From contig NZ_PZYY01000003.1 in the NCBI RefSeq assembly GCF_003047265.1, forward strand, positions 1-64,000: a stretch of 64,000 nt of DNA, given 5' to 3'. Under the pieces are notes generated by a model. That model was not told the origin of the DNA. It did no database searches and saw only the letters and a list, made by a program, of their open reading frames with translations. Origin of the DNA: Nocardioides terrigena (GTDB taxonomy: Bacteria; Actinomycetota; Actinomycetes; Propionibacteriales; Nocardioidaceae). Below, piece after piece: positions 1 to 13,040 of the stretch (the first letter of the stretch is position 1; the number at the start of each line of letters is the position of its first letter). A program made the position numbers and the translations under genes.

Positions 1-48
1 ATGGTACTGCAACCGAGAGGCTGTGGGAGAGTAGGACGCCGCCGGACA
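1..48 (+). rRNA. rrf: 5S ribosomal RNA, 3' end only (5' part lies outside the window)
   Basis: The first bases read as the 3' third of an actinobacterial 5S rRNA: ATGGTACTGC, the GTGGGAGAGTAGGAC segment and the closing GCCGCCGGAC strand of helix I. A strong terminator follows directly. The window therefore starts inside a ribosomal RNA operon that extends to the left. The exact 3' end, near 48, is inferred from the family pattern. Confidence 0.9.
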
Positions 49-56
49 TACATTGG

Positions 57-86
57 GAGAGGGGCCGCCACCAGGCGGCCCCTCTT
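57..86 (+). terminator. Rho-independent terminator of the rRNA operon
   Basis: A perfect 9-bp stem GGGGCCGCC / GGCGGCCCC (61-69 and 74-82) encloses the loop ACCA and is followed by TCTTT. The preceding GAGA can lengthen the stem against TCTT. It sits 9 bases after the 5S 3' end, where an rrn terminator is expected. Confidence 0.9.
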
Positions 87-243
87 TCCCATTTCCACAG
101 CTTTAGCGTCGACACCCTCGAGAGGTGTTGCGCGCCAGTGGCCGTCCACAGCCGTGGTCCCGACGATGCGTGTACACAGTCCTCGGGTGTCCGGTCCCCG
201 ATGTCGGTGGCCTGCCCCAGCCTCGGTGCTGGAGGTGATGTGC

Positions 244-612
244 ATGTCTGCACAGGCAATGACCGGCCCGACGGCCGGCCGCGCGGGGGACGTCAACGTC
301 GTCCGCCTAGTGGGTCGGGTGTCCGCGACCCCCGAGGAAGTGGTGCTTCCCAGCGGGGACGTGTTGTGCTCCTTCCGGGTGGTGGTGGGGCGACCGGAGG
401 GTCACCAGTCCCGACAGCGCGTCGATGCCCTCGAGTGCACCGCGTGGCTGCCACGCGTCCGGCGCTCGGCCATGGGATGGCAACCCGGGGACGTCGTGGA
501 GGTCGAGGGCGCCATCCGGAGACGCTTCTTCCGCGCCGGCGGATCTGCTGCCTCGCGGGTGGAGGTGGAGGTCAGCTCGGGTCGACTGGTGCGGCGTGCA
601 GGGAGCGCATGA
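244..612 (+). CDS. Short single-stranded DNA-binding protein (SSB-like, OB fold)
   Basis: A 122-residue protein. An OB-fold SSB core begins near residue 15 (NVVRLVGRVSATPEE), followed by the conserved-looking stretches SFRVVV and DALECTAW and by GDVVEVEGAIRRRFF. It lacks the acidic, proline-rich C-terminal tip that replicative SSB uses to recruit partners, so it is more likely a divergent paralogue than the main SSB. The start at 244 is chosen because a perfect GGAGGT (231-236) lies 7 bases upstream. The frame stays open back into the 5S rRNA, but that part cannot be coding. Its 3' end overlaps the convergent DUF1015 gene by 41 bp. Confidence 0.75.
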   Translation: MSAQAMTGPTAGRAGDVNVVRLVGRVSATPEEVVLPSGDVLCSFRVVVGRPEGHQSRQRVDALECTAWLPRVRRSAMGWQPGDVVEVEGAIRRRFFRAGGSAASRVEVEVSSGRLVRRAGSA

Positions 613-1702
613 GCACGCCCAGGCTCGGCTTGGGCTGGAAGGACGTGGCCTTCTCGGGGAGGAGGCGACCCCGGTTGATGACGCGTACGACGTCCCCGAA
701 GTCCGGTGCGGGGAGCAGCACCCCGACGGCGGTCGGGCCCGCCAGGGCCAGGGCCTCCTCGACGCTGTGGTGGTACGCAACCTGCGGGGACGGCAGGGTC
801 GGGACCAGGTCGCGGTGGAGCCACTCGACCGGCAGCAGCCCGCGATCCGGGACGTCGATCGCCGACCAGGCGTCGCCGTCGGTCGCGGTCAGGGTCGCGG
901 GGGCCAGGGCGATGAGCGCCGTACCGGCCTGCAGGCTCCTCGTCGTCGCACCCGCGGCCCGCGCCGCTGCGAGCAGGTCGTCGAGTCCGACTCCTCGCAG
1001 CGTGCGGTGGATGGCGCCGAGGAAGAGCCCGGTGTCTCCCTGGTCGACCAGCATGGCCAGTCCACTGTCCCAGCCGGTGCCGGGATGCTGGTGCTGGAGC
1101 CTCAGGTAGGCGGCGTACCGGTGATGGCCGTCGGCGATGAGCACGGACGCGTCCGCGAGCTGGTCGTTGACCAGGGCGACGTCGGCCGGGGTGTCGATGC
1201 GCCACAACCGTTGCTGCTGCCCCGCCCGGTCGCTGAACGCTCGGTACGGGGTCGTGGTGACCAGGCGTCGTACGAGATCGCGCACCTCGGTGGGACCGTC
1301 GTGCACGAGGAGGATCGGTGCCGGGTTCATCTCCATCTCCAGCATCCGATCGGCGAGCTCGTCGACCTGCACGGGGTGGATGCCCTCGTGCGGCCACACG
1401 GCCCGGTCGTCGAGCACGGTCGCCCGGCGGGAGAGATCCAGCGTGCCGACGATGCCCCGGACGGTGAGACCACCCGCGGTGTACTCGTGGAGGTACAGCG
1501 CCGGCGTCACGTCCTGGCTCACGTGCCCACGGCGCTCCCACTCCGCCAGCCGGCCGGCGACGGACCGATAGGGTCGCGCGAAGGCGCGGGCCGAGGCAGG
1601 GTCCCCGACCCGGGCGGGGGACAACATCATGCCCTGGAACGGGGCGAGTGCCAGTGGCTTCGCGACGTACGGCGGCGTGACCACGGTGGCGGCGAAGTCC
1701 AT
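572..1702 (-). CDS. DUF1015 family protein
   Basis: A 376-residue protein with the hallmarks of DUF1015: an N-terminal PFQGMMLSP segment, HEG at residues 105-107 and the signature DGHHRYAA at 191-198, which looks like a nucleotide or metal site. The family is widespread and its reaction is not settled; some distant relatives are serine kinases, which I would not transfer here. The start ATG has a -10 like hexamer TACGAT 6 bases upstream on this strand, which fits a leaderless mRNA. It is divergent from the HAD phosphatase gene and its last 41 bp overlap the SSB-like gene tail to tail. Confidence 0.8.
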   Translation of the reverse strand: MDFAATVVTPPYVAKPLALAPFQGMMLSPARVGDPASARAFARPYRSVAGRLAEWERRGHVSQDVTPALYLHEYTAGGLTVRGIVGTLDLSRRATVLDDRAVWPHEGIHPVQVDELADRMLEMEMNPAPILLVHDGPTEVRDLVRRLVTTTPYRAFSDRAGQQQRLWRIDTPADVALVNDQLADASVLIADGHHRYAAYLRLQHQHPGTGWDSGLAMLVDQGDTGLFLGAIHRTLRGVGLDDLLAAARAAGATTRSLQAGTALIALAPATLTATDGDAWSAIDVPDRGLLPVEWLHRDLVPTLPSPQVAYHHSVEEALALAGPTAVGVLLPAPDFGDVVRVINRGRLLPEKATSFQPKPSLGVLMRSLHAAPVDPS

Positions 1703-1749
1703 CGAAGCATCGTAGGGGCCGAGGATATTCGGTCGGTGGGAGGGTGAGA

Positions 1750-2772
1750 GTGCTCAAGGCGTGCGACGACTCGTTGCTGGAGTCGTATGACCTGGCGATG
1801 TTCGACCTCGACGGCGTGGTCTACGTGAGCGGTGCGGCCATCGACGGGGTTCCCGACCGGTTGCGGCGGGTCCGCGAGGCGGGCGTGCACCTGGCGTTCG
1901 TCACCAACAACGCCTCCCGGACTCCCGAGAAGGTCGCGGCCAACCTGGTGAAGCTGGGGATCGAGGCGAGCCCGGACGACGTGGTGACCTCGGCACAGGC
2001 GGCCGCGCGGGTCCTGCGGGGCCGGTTCGGTGCCGGGGCACGCGTCCTGCTGCTCGGTGGGGCGGGACTCGAGGCTGCCCTGGCGGCGGAGGACCTGGTC
2101 GCGGTGGCCGAGCCGGTCGACGTCGTGGCGGTCGTCAGCGGCTACGGACCCGAGGTCCTGTGGAAGGACATCATGCGCGCCGCGACCCTCGTCAAGGGCG
2201 GTCTGCCCTACGTCGCGAGCAACACCGACATGACGATCCCGACCGACTACGGACTGGCGCCCGGACACGGGTTGCTGGTCAAGGCGATCTCCGACTTCGC
2301 GGGGGTGCAGCCCGTGGTGGCCGGCAAGCCGGCGCGCCCGCTCCTCGACGAGACCGTCCGCCGGGTGGGTGGGCAGCGCCCCCTCATGATCGGGGACCGG
2401 CTGGACACCGACATCGAGGGAGCGCGGGTGGTCGAGGTCGACTCGCTGCTGGTGATGACCGGCGTCACCCACCTGCCCGAGCTCGTGGCCGCCACCCCCG
2501 AGCTGCGACCGACGTACGTGGCCGCCGACATGGAGGGCCTCTTCGAGCCCCACCCGGTCCCGGACACCGGCGACGACGGGGCGGTCGGGCTCGGTGGCTG
2601 GACCGCCCGGGTGGTCGGCGGGCGGCTCGAGGTCGAGGGGGACGGCGGTATGTCGGACTTCTGGCGGGTCGTGGCCGTCGCGGGCTGGGCCCACCTCGAC
2701 GAGACCGGCGAGGCCGCGTCCGTCGACGGCGTGTCGGTGCCGGAGGGCTCTCGGGCAGGGGAGCACGGGTAG
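1750..2772 (+). CDS. HAD-IIA family phosphatase (Rv1692-like, possible glycerol-3-phosphate phosphatase)
   Basis: A 340-residue protein. HAD motif I is FDLDG with Asp19 as nucleophile and Asp21 as acid/base, motif II is TNNASR, and the later GKPARPL and GDRLDTDIEGA supply the lysine and metal-binding aspartates. The large cap between them is typical of the IIA (NagD-like) class. The last 80 or so residues extend past the core. Position directly ahead of the small protein and tlyA matches M. tuberculosis Rv1692, reported as a D,L-glycerol-3-phosphate phosphatase of lipid recycling; substrate is inferred from that. GTG 1750 is preferred over GTG 1744 because GGGAGG (1738-1743) is correctly spaced only for 1750. 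Its TAG stop doubles as the start of the next gene's -10 box. Confidence 0.85.
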   Translation: MLKACDDSLLESYDLAMFDLDGVVYVSGAAIDGVPDRLRRVREAGVHLAFVTNNASRTPEKVAANLVKLGIEASPDDVVTSAQAAARVLRGRFGAGARVLLLGGAGLEAALAAEDLVAVAEPVDVVAVVSGYGPEVLWKDIMRAATLVKGGLPYVASNTDMTIPTDYGLAPGHGLLVKAISDFAGVQPVVAGKPARPLLDETVRRVGGQRPLMIGDRLDTDIEGARVVEVDSLLVMTGVTHLPELVAATPELRPTYVAADMEGLFEPHPVPDTGDDGAVGLGGWTARVVGGRLEVEGDGGMSDFWRVVAVAGWAHLDETGEAASVDGVSVPEGSRAGEHG

Positions 2773-2775
2773 CGT
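2770..2775 (+). promoter_or_regulatory. -10 element for a leaderless transcript, built on a stop codon
   Basis: TAGCGT fits the actinobacterial TANNNT -10 pattern and ends 7 bases before the ATG at 2783, the spacing seen for leaderless genes. Its first three bases are the stop codon of the phosphatase gene. No clear -35 is visible. Confidence 0.55.
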
Positions 2776-2782
2776 GCGCGAC

Positions 2783-2986
2783 ATGGACCAGCAGCACCCC
2801 GACGACGAGACCCCGGACCACGGGTCCGCCGGCACCGACACCGCGGGATCGACCGGTGTGGCCGAGGTCGACGCCGTCCTGGCCTCCCTGGACGGCCTGG
2901 CCGACCGGCCGGTCGCCGAGCACGTGGCGGTGTTCGAGCAGGCCCACGACCGCCTGCGGCGTGCGCTCGACGCACCCGCGGACTGA
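2783..2986 (+). CDS. Small conserved acidic protein (Rv1693-like)
   Basis: A 67-residue protein. The first 25 residues are acidic and low in complexity; the second half (AEVDAVLASLDGLADRPVAE onward) should form two amphipathic helices ending in EQAHDRLRRAL. A short gene of this kind occurs in the same position between the phosphatase and tlyA in mycobacteria (Rv1693), from memory. No function is known. The ATG at 2783 is supported by the -10 box 7 bases upstream. Six bases separate its stop from tlyA, so it probably also drives tlyA. Confidence 0.75.
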   Translation: MDQQHPDDETPDHGSAGTDTAGSTGVAEVDAVLASLDGLADRPVAEHVAVFEQAHDRLRRALDAPAD

Positions 2987-2991
2987 GGACG

Positions 2992-3831
2992 ATGCCTCCC
3001 CGTCGGCTCCGGCTCGACGCCGAGCTCGTCCGTCGCGGCCTGGCGCGCTCCCGGGAGCACGCGAGCGAGCTGATCGCCGAGGGCCGCGTCAAGGTCAGCG
3101 GTGCGGTGGCCACGAAGCCCGCCACCGGCATCACCACCGATGTCGCGATCGTCGTACGCGAGGACCCCGACCGTCCCGAGTACGTCTCCCGCGGCGGTCA
3201 CAAGCTCGCGGGCGCCCTTGCCGCCTTCGCCGACCACGGCGTGGCCGTCGAGGGCAAGCGGTGCCTCGACGCGGGTGCGTCGACCGGCGGGTTCACCGAC
3301 GTGCTGCTCCGTCACGGGGCGCGCGAGGTGGTGGCCGTCGACGTGGGCTACGGCCAGCTGGCCTGGTCGCTGCAGAGCGACGACCGTGTGGTGGTGCACG
3401 ACCGCACCAACATCCGTGAGCTCACCCTCGACCTCGTCGGCGAGCCGGTCGACCTGGTGGTCGGCGACCTGTCCTTCATCTCCCTCGAGCTCGTGCTCGA
3501 CCCGCTGATCTCCGTCACGTCGCCGGGCGGCGAGCTGGCGTTGATGGTGAAGCCCCAGTTCGAGGTGGGCAAGGACCGGGTCGGCAAGGGGGGAGTGGTC
3601 CGCGACCTCGCGCTGAGGGCCGAGGCGGTGACCGCCGTCGCGGACGCGGCCGCCCGCCGCGGCTGGGGTGCCGTGGCCGTCACGACCAGCCCGCTGCCCG
3701 GCCCGTCGGGAAACGTGGAGTTCTTCCTGCTGCTGAGGAACGGCCCCGCGAGCATCGGCGCGGAGGACATCGCCGCCGAGGTGCAACGCTCCGGAGCTCT
3801 GGGGGTGCCGGGTGAGAGGGTGGACCCGTGA
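2992..3831 (+). CDS. tlyA: 16S/23S rRNA (cytidine-2'-O)-methyltransferase TlyA
   Basis: A 279-residue protein with an N-terminal S4 RNA-binding domain (about 1-60: LDAELVRRGLARSREHASEL, then GRVKVSG) and a Rossmann methyltransferase domain. The SAM site is CLDAGASTGGFTD at 91-103; VDVGYGQLAW and VGDLSFISL follow, and MVKPQFE carries the catalytic lysine. TlyA 2'-O-methylates cytidines of 16S and 23S rRNA at the subunit interface, and its loss gives capreomycin resistance. The start codon is an ATG 6 bases after the small upstream gene. Its stop overlaps the nadK start (GTGA), so the two are translationally coupled. Confidence 0.95.
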   Translation: MPPRRLRLDAELVRRGLARSREHASELIAEGRVKVSGAVATKPATGITTDVAIVVREDPDRPEYVSRGGHKLAGALAAFADHGVAVEGKRCLDAGASTGGFTDVLLRHGAREVVAVDVGYGQLAWSLQSDDRVVVHDRTNIRELTLDLVGEPVDLVVGDLSFISLELVLDPLISVTSPGGELALMVKPQFEVGKDRVGKGGVVRDLALRAEAVTAVADAAARRGWGAVAVTTSPLPGPSGNVEFFLLLRNGPASIGAEDIAAEVQRSGALGVPGERVDP

Positions 3832-4820
3832 CCGACCATCCCGCCGCCGCGCCCGCGCACGACGACGTGCGCCGCGTGCTGGTGCTGGCCCACACGGGGC
3901 GTGAGGAGGCGCGCGAGGTCGCGCGCGACTGCGTCCGGTCGCTGACCGCCCACGGCATCGTCGTACGCCTGCTGGCCGAGGAGGCGGAGGACCTCGACCT
4001 CGTCGCCGGCACCCTGGAGCCCGCGCTCGAGACGGTCGACGCGGCCCAGCACGCCGGCGTGGGCTGCGAGCTGGCCCTGGTGATCGGCGGCGACGGATCC
4101 ATCCTGCGGGCCGCCGAGATGACGCACGCCAGCGGGACACCGCTGCTCGGCGTCAACCTCGGGCACGTGGGGTTCCTGGCCGAGGCCGAGCAGGACGACG
4201 TGGAGTCGACCATCGACGCGATCGTGGCCCGGCGCTACGTCACGGAGGAGCGGCTCACCCTCGACGTGAGCGTCTACCGCGACAAGGAGCTGGTCGCCGA
4301 GACCTTCGCCCTGAACGAGGCGAGCGTGGAGAAGGCCGCCCGCGAGCGGATGCTCGAGGTCGTCGTCGAGATCGACGGTCGTCCGCTGTCCCGCTGGGGC
4401 TGCGACGGGGTGGTCTGCGCGACCCCCACCGGTTCGACCGCCTACAACTTCAGCGCCGGGGGCCCGGTCGTGTGGCCGGGGGTCGAGGCGCTGCTGATGG
4501 TGCCGATCAGTGCCCACGCGCTCTTCGCCCGTCCCATGGTCGTGGCGCCCACCAGCGTCCTGGCCGTCGAGGTGCTCGGCAACACCGAGGGAGCGGGCGT
4601 GCTGTGGTGCGACGGTCGTCGCACGGTCGACCTGCCCCCGGGTGCCCGCATCGAGGTCCGTCGCGGTGCCCGACCGGTGCGCCTGGTGCGGCTGCACCAG
4701 GCCCCCTTCACCGACCGGCTGGTCGCCAAGTTCGACCTGCCCGTCGAGGGGTGGCGCGGTGCGGCCGAGCGTCGCCGCCGCGAGGTGCCCCAGGTCGAGG
4801 AGGTCAGCGTCGATGTTTGA
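3828..4820 (+). CDS. nadK: NAD kinase
   Basis: A 330-residue enzyme that phosphorylates NAD to NADP. The catalytic GGDG motif is at 87-90, the NE(A/D) motif appears as NEASVEKA, and the glycine-rich TGSTAYNFSAGGP segment that binds NAD follows. Length is slightly above the family mean because of a short basic C-terminal tail. GTG 3828 overlaps the tlyA stop by 4 bases and the 3' end overlaps recN by 8 bases, placing it in the middle of a coupled tlyA-nadK-recN operon, the same order as in mycobacteria. Confidence 0.95.
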   Translation: MTDHPAAAPAHDDVRRVLVLAHTGREEAREVARDCVRSLTAHGIVVRLLAEEAEDLDLVAGTLEPALETVDAAQHAGVGCELALVIGGDGSILRAAEMTHASGTPLLGVNLGHVGFLAEAEQDDVESTIDAIVARRYVTEERLTLDVSVYRDKELVAETFALNEASVEKAARERMLEVVVEIDGRPLSRWGCDGVVCATPTGSTAYNFSAGGPVVWPGVEALLMVPISAHALFARPMVVAPTSVLAVEVLGNTEGAGVLWCDGRRTVDLPPGARIEVRRGARPVRLVRLHQAPFTDRLVAKFDLPVEGWRGAAERRRREVPQVEEVSVDV

Positions 4821-6564
4821 GGAGATCCGCATCAGCTCGCTGGGCGTGATCGAGTCGTCGACCCTCGAGCTCGGCCCCGGCCTGACGGTCATCACCGGTG
4901 AGACCGGTGCCGGCAAGACGATGGTGGTGACGGCTCTCAGCCTGCTTCTCGGGGGCCGGGCCGACACCGGTGCCGTCCGCTCGGGGTCCGCGCACGCCCG
5001 GGTGGAGGGCGTCGTCGACGCCAGGACGCTCACCGCCTTCTGCGCCGCGGTCGACGAGGTCGGCGGGGACACCGAGGACGGCCAGGTCGTCATCGCCCGC
5101 AACATCGCCGCCGAGGGCCGCTCCCGCGCGTGGGTGGGCGGCGCCTCCGTCCCGGTCTCGAGGATGGCCGAGGTGACCGAGTCGCTGGTGGCCGTCCATG
5201 GTCAGTCGGACCAGCACCGACTGCTGCGGGCCGGCGCCCAGCGCGACGCCCTCGACCGCCATGCCGCAGCGGCCGTCGACCCGCTGCTGGCCGAGTGGCG
5301 GCGTCTTCACACCGAGCTCACCGACGTCGAGCGAGAGCTCGACGACGTCGTCACCCACGCCCGCGAGCGGGCCCAGGAGGCCGACCGGCTGCGCTTCGGC
5401 CTCGGCGAGGTCGAGGCCGTCTCCCCGGAGCCGGGCGAGGACAGCGCCCTGGCAGCCGAGGAGTCGCGGTTGGGCTACGCCGACACGCTGCGCACCGCCG
5501 CCGAGCAGGCCCGCGAGGCGCTGTCCAGCGACGACGACGCCCCCGACGCGCTGGCCACCACCGCCGCTGCGCGCACCCTGCTCGAGGGAGTGCGCGACCA
5601 CGACCCGGAGGCCGGCGAGCTGGCCGACCGGCTGGCCGAGCTGACCTACCTCCTCTCCGACCTGGCGGCCGACGTGGCGTCGTACGCATCCCGCCTCGAC
5701 ATCGACCCCGCCCGCCTGGCCGCGGTGAGCGAGCGCCGGGCGTCGATCACCGCCCTGACCCGCAAGTACGGCGAGACGGTCGAGGACGTGCTCGCCTGGG
5801 CCCAGGAGAGCTCACGCCGCCTGCTCGACCTCGACGACACCGACGGCCGCACCGACGCCCTGCGGGCTGACCAGTCGCGCCTGCGCGCCGAGCTGGCCGA
5901 CGCCGGGTTGCGCCTGTCCGCCGCCCGGCAGTCCGCCGCCGCGGAGCTGGGGGACCAGGTCAGCGGCGAGCTGACCCAGCTGGCGATGCCGCACGCGGTC
6001 GTCAGGATCGCGGTCGGCCAGCACGAGGTGGCCGAGCCGGAGCGCCCGACCCCCGGGGTGCTGCGCGTGGGGAAGCGATGGTTGCGGGCCACCACGAGCG
6101 GCCTCGACGAGGTGGAGTTCCTGCTCGCGGCGAACACCGGCAGCGAGGCCCGACCGCTGCACAAGGGCGCATCGGGGGGCGAGCTGTCCCGCGTGATGCT
6201 GGCCCTCGAGGTCAGCCTCGCCGAGTCCAACCCGGTGCCGACCTTCGTCTTCGACGAGGTCGACGCCGGCGTCGGTGGCAAGGCCGCCATCGAGATCGGC
6301 CGCCGGCTGGCCCAGCTGGCCCGTCGCGCCCAGGTGCTGGTCGTCACCCACCTGCCGCAGGTGGCCGCCTTCGCCGATCGGCACGTGGTCGTCCACAAGC
6401 AGAGCGACGGCACCGTCACCACGTCCGGCCTCGTGGTGCTCGACGACGAGGCCAGGGAGAAGGAGCTCTCCCGGATGCTCGCCGGCGTCGAGGAGTCGGA
6501 CTCCGCCCGGGCACACGCCCGCGAGCTGCTCGACACGGCCGCACCCTCCCGCGCCGGGGCCTGA
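4813..6564 (+). CDS. recN: DNA repair protein RecN
   Basis: A 583-residue SMC-like ATPase of double-strand break repair. Walker A is GETGAGKT at 29-36, a long coiled-coil region follows (about 200-370), and the C-terminal half has the ABC signature KGASGGELSRVMLALE and Walker B TFVFDEVDAGVGG, then VVTHLPQVAAFAD. The ATG at 4813 lies inside the nadK 3' end in another frame, giving an 8-base overlap; the open frame upstream is only nadK read out of frame. Confidence 0.95.
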   Translation: MFEEIRISSLGVIESSTLELGPGLTVITGETGAGKTMVVTALSLLLGGRADTGAVRSGSAHARVEGVVDARTLTAFCAAVDEVGGDTEDGQVVIARNIAAEGRSRAWVGGASVPVSRMAEVTESLVAVHGQSDQHRLLRAGAQRDALDRHAAAAVDPLLAEWRRLHTELTDVERELDDVVTHARERAQEADRLRFGLGEVEAVSPEPGEDSALAAEESRLGYADTLRTAAEQAREALSSDDDAPDALATTAAARTLLEGVRDHDPEAGELADRLAELTYLLSDLAADVASYASRLDIDPARLAAVSERRASITALTRKYGETVEDVLAWAQESSRRLLDLDDTDGRTDALRADQSRLRAELADAGLRLSAARQSAAAELGDQVSGELTQLAMPHAVVRIAVGQHEVAEPERPTPGVLRVGKRWLRATTSGLDEVEFLLAANTGSEARPLHKGASGGELSRVMLALEVSLAESNPVPTFVFDEVDAGVGGKAAIEIGRRLAQLARRAQVLVVTHLPQVAAFADRHVVVHKQSDGTVTTSGLVVLDDEAREKELSRMLAGVEESDSARAHARELLDTAAPSRAGA

Positions 6565-6730
6565 CCGGGCCCTCCGGCGCCGGGGTCCGACAGAGCCCTC
6601 CCGCGCGGGCCCTGCCGAGGACTGTCGAGCCCGGGTCGGTGGACAGGTGAGCGGCCTCACGGGATCGACCTGACACGCCGCGCCCGGCGTCCCGCGAGGC
6701 GCCGTACCTGGCTGACACCATGAGGCGGTC

Positions 6731-7929
6731 ATGAAGATCACCACGCGGCAACGCTCCGCCCCCGCACTGCCGGGCCTGTCCGGGACCGTCCGCGTCGACC
6801 GTCGTACCGTCCACCTGCTCTCGCGGGTGCGGCCCGGCGACGTGGTCGTCGTCGACCACCAGGACATGGACCGGTCCACCGCCCAGGCGCTCGTGGACGC
6901 CGGTGTCGGCGCCGTCCTCAACGCCTCGCCGATGATCTCCGGGCGCTACCCCAACCTCGGCCCCGAGGTGCTGGCCGCGGCCGGCGTCGTCGTGGTCGAC
7001 ACCTGCGGCGACGCCGTCCTGACCTCCGTCGAGGACGGTGCGCGGGTCCGCCTGCACGAGGGCACCCTGTACGCCGACAACCGGCAGGTCGCCGCCGGGC
7101 GCGAGGTCGACCTCGCCCTCGTCGCCGACGAGCTGGAGTCCGCACGGTTGGGACTGCGGGCCCAGCTCGAGAGCTTCACCCACAACAGCACCGAGTTCCT
7201 CCGCCGTGAGCAGGACCTCCTGCTGCACGGGCGGGGCGTGCCGCGCACCGCCACCGACATGGCCGACCGGCCCGTGGTCGTGGTCGTGCGGGGACACGAC
7301 TGGGAGCGGGAGCTCGCGGGCATCAAGCCCTTCATCAAGGAGCAGCGGCCCGTCCTGATCGGCGTCGACCGGGGCGCCGACGCCCTCCGCGCCGCCGGGC
7401 ACCAGCCGGACGTCGTGGTCGCCAGCGCCGGCGCCGACGAACTGCCCTCGCTGGACGTGCTGCGCAAGGCCACCGACGTGGTCGCCCTCGTCGAGCGCGG
7501 CGCCGCCCGGTCGGCCACCGAGCGGCTGGACCGCTCCGGGGTCCGTCCGCTCCGCTTCGAGAGCGGCGCCACGGCCGAGGACGCAGCCCTGCTCCTGGCC
7601 GACACCGGCCGCGCCAGCCTCATCGTGGGCGTCGGCATGCACGCGACCCTGGACGAGTTCCTCGACCGACGCCGCACCGGCCTCGCCAGCACCTACCTGA
7701 CCCGCCTGAAGGTGGGCCCGCGGCTCGTCGACGCCGCCGCCGTCCCGACGTTGTACGACGGCGCCGTGCGCCCCCGTCACCTGCTGGCCCTCGCCGTGGC
7801 CGGCCTCCTGGCCCTCGGTGCGGCCATCGGGGTGACCCCCGTGGGGCAGGAGTGGGCCGACGCGATCGCGACGGCCGCCGGACCCACCACCACCGACCTG
7901 ATCGACAGCCTGCAAGGACTCCTGCGTTG

Positions 7930-7930
<1 letters not shown>
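6731..7930 (+). CDS. steA: SteA-like protein (putative cytokinetic ring protein)
   Basis: A 399-residue protein. The N-terminal part starts GLSGTVRVDRRTVHLLSR and has the conserved block NASPMISGRYPNLGPEVLAAAG; a Rossmann-like thiamin pyrophosphokinase-type domain follows (GVDRGADALRAAGHQPDVVV). One membrane helix is near residues 350-372 (HLLALAVAGLLALGAAIGV), leaving the bulk in the cytoplasm. In Corynebacterium SteA acts with the next gene's product SteB in cell separation (family knowledge). GAGG just upstream may serve as a ribosome-binding site. Its stop overlaps the next ATG by one base, so the pair is coupled. Confidence 0.85.
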
Positions 7931-10517
<2,587 letters not shown>

Positions 10518-10522
10518 CCCGG

Positions 10523-10538
10523 GGCGGGCCGGCCCGCC
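10523..10538. terminator. GC-rich palindrome between convergent pyrG and pepN
   Basis: GGCGGGCCGGCCCGCC is a perfect 16-bp palindrome 5 bases after the pyrG stop. It has no T-run and no loop, so folding in RNA would need to open the centre. It is the only candidate transcription stop between the two convergent genes. Confidence 0.35.
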
Positions 10539-10540
10539 GC

Positions 10541-10566
10541 TCCGTCAGAGTCGGCGAGCCCCTGCG

Positions 10567-10578
<12 letters not shown>
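10541..10578. repeat. Direct duplication covering the pepN stop codon
   Basis: CGTCAGAGTCGGCG occurs at about 10542-10555 and again at 10565-10578. The second copy contains the last codons and TGA stop of pepN; the first copy holds the same stop and last codons just downstream. This looks like a local tandem duplication of about 23-24 bp. Confidence 0.6.
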
Positions 10579-13014
<2,436 letters not shown>

Positions 13015-13040
13015 GGGCCCGACCGTATAGCGTCGGCCAC
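13015..13040. promoter_or_regulatory. Minimal divergent promoter, two leaderless starts back to back
   Basis: The whole gap is 26 bp. On the + strand TAGCGT (13028-13033) is followed by 7 bases and the Nudix ATG. On the - strand TACGGT (13027 down to 13022) is followed by 7 bases and the pepN ATG. The two hexamers abut without overlap, so the gap reads 7 + 6 + 6 + 7. Each -35 region must lie inside the other gene. Confidence 0.6.

Noticed and set aside
1..243. N-terminal 81-codon extension of the SSB-like gene reading through the 5S rRNA and its terminator
   Set aside because: The bases are structural RNA and a terminator, and a perfect ribosome-binding site lies directly before the start at 244.
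1627..4140. 837-codon open frame on the - strand opposite the phosphatase-tlyA-nadK genes
   Set aside because: High-GC shadow frame; composition is Arg/Pro/Gly/His-rich with no domain, and the + strand genes are certain.
6720..6734. Five-codon upstream frame (ATG AGG CGG TCA TGA) overlapping the steA start
   Set aside because: No ribosome-binding site of its own and so short that chance is the simplest explanation.
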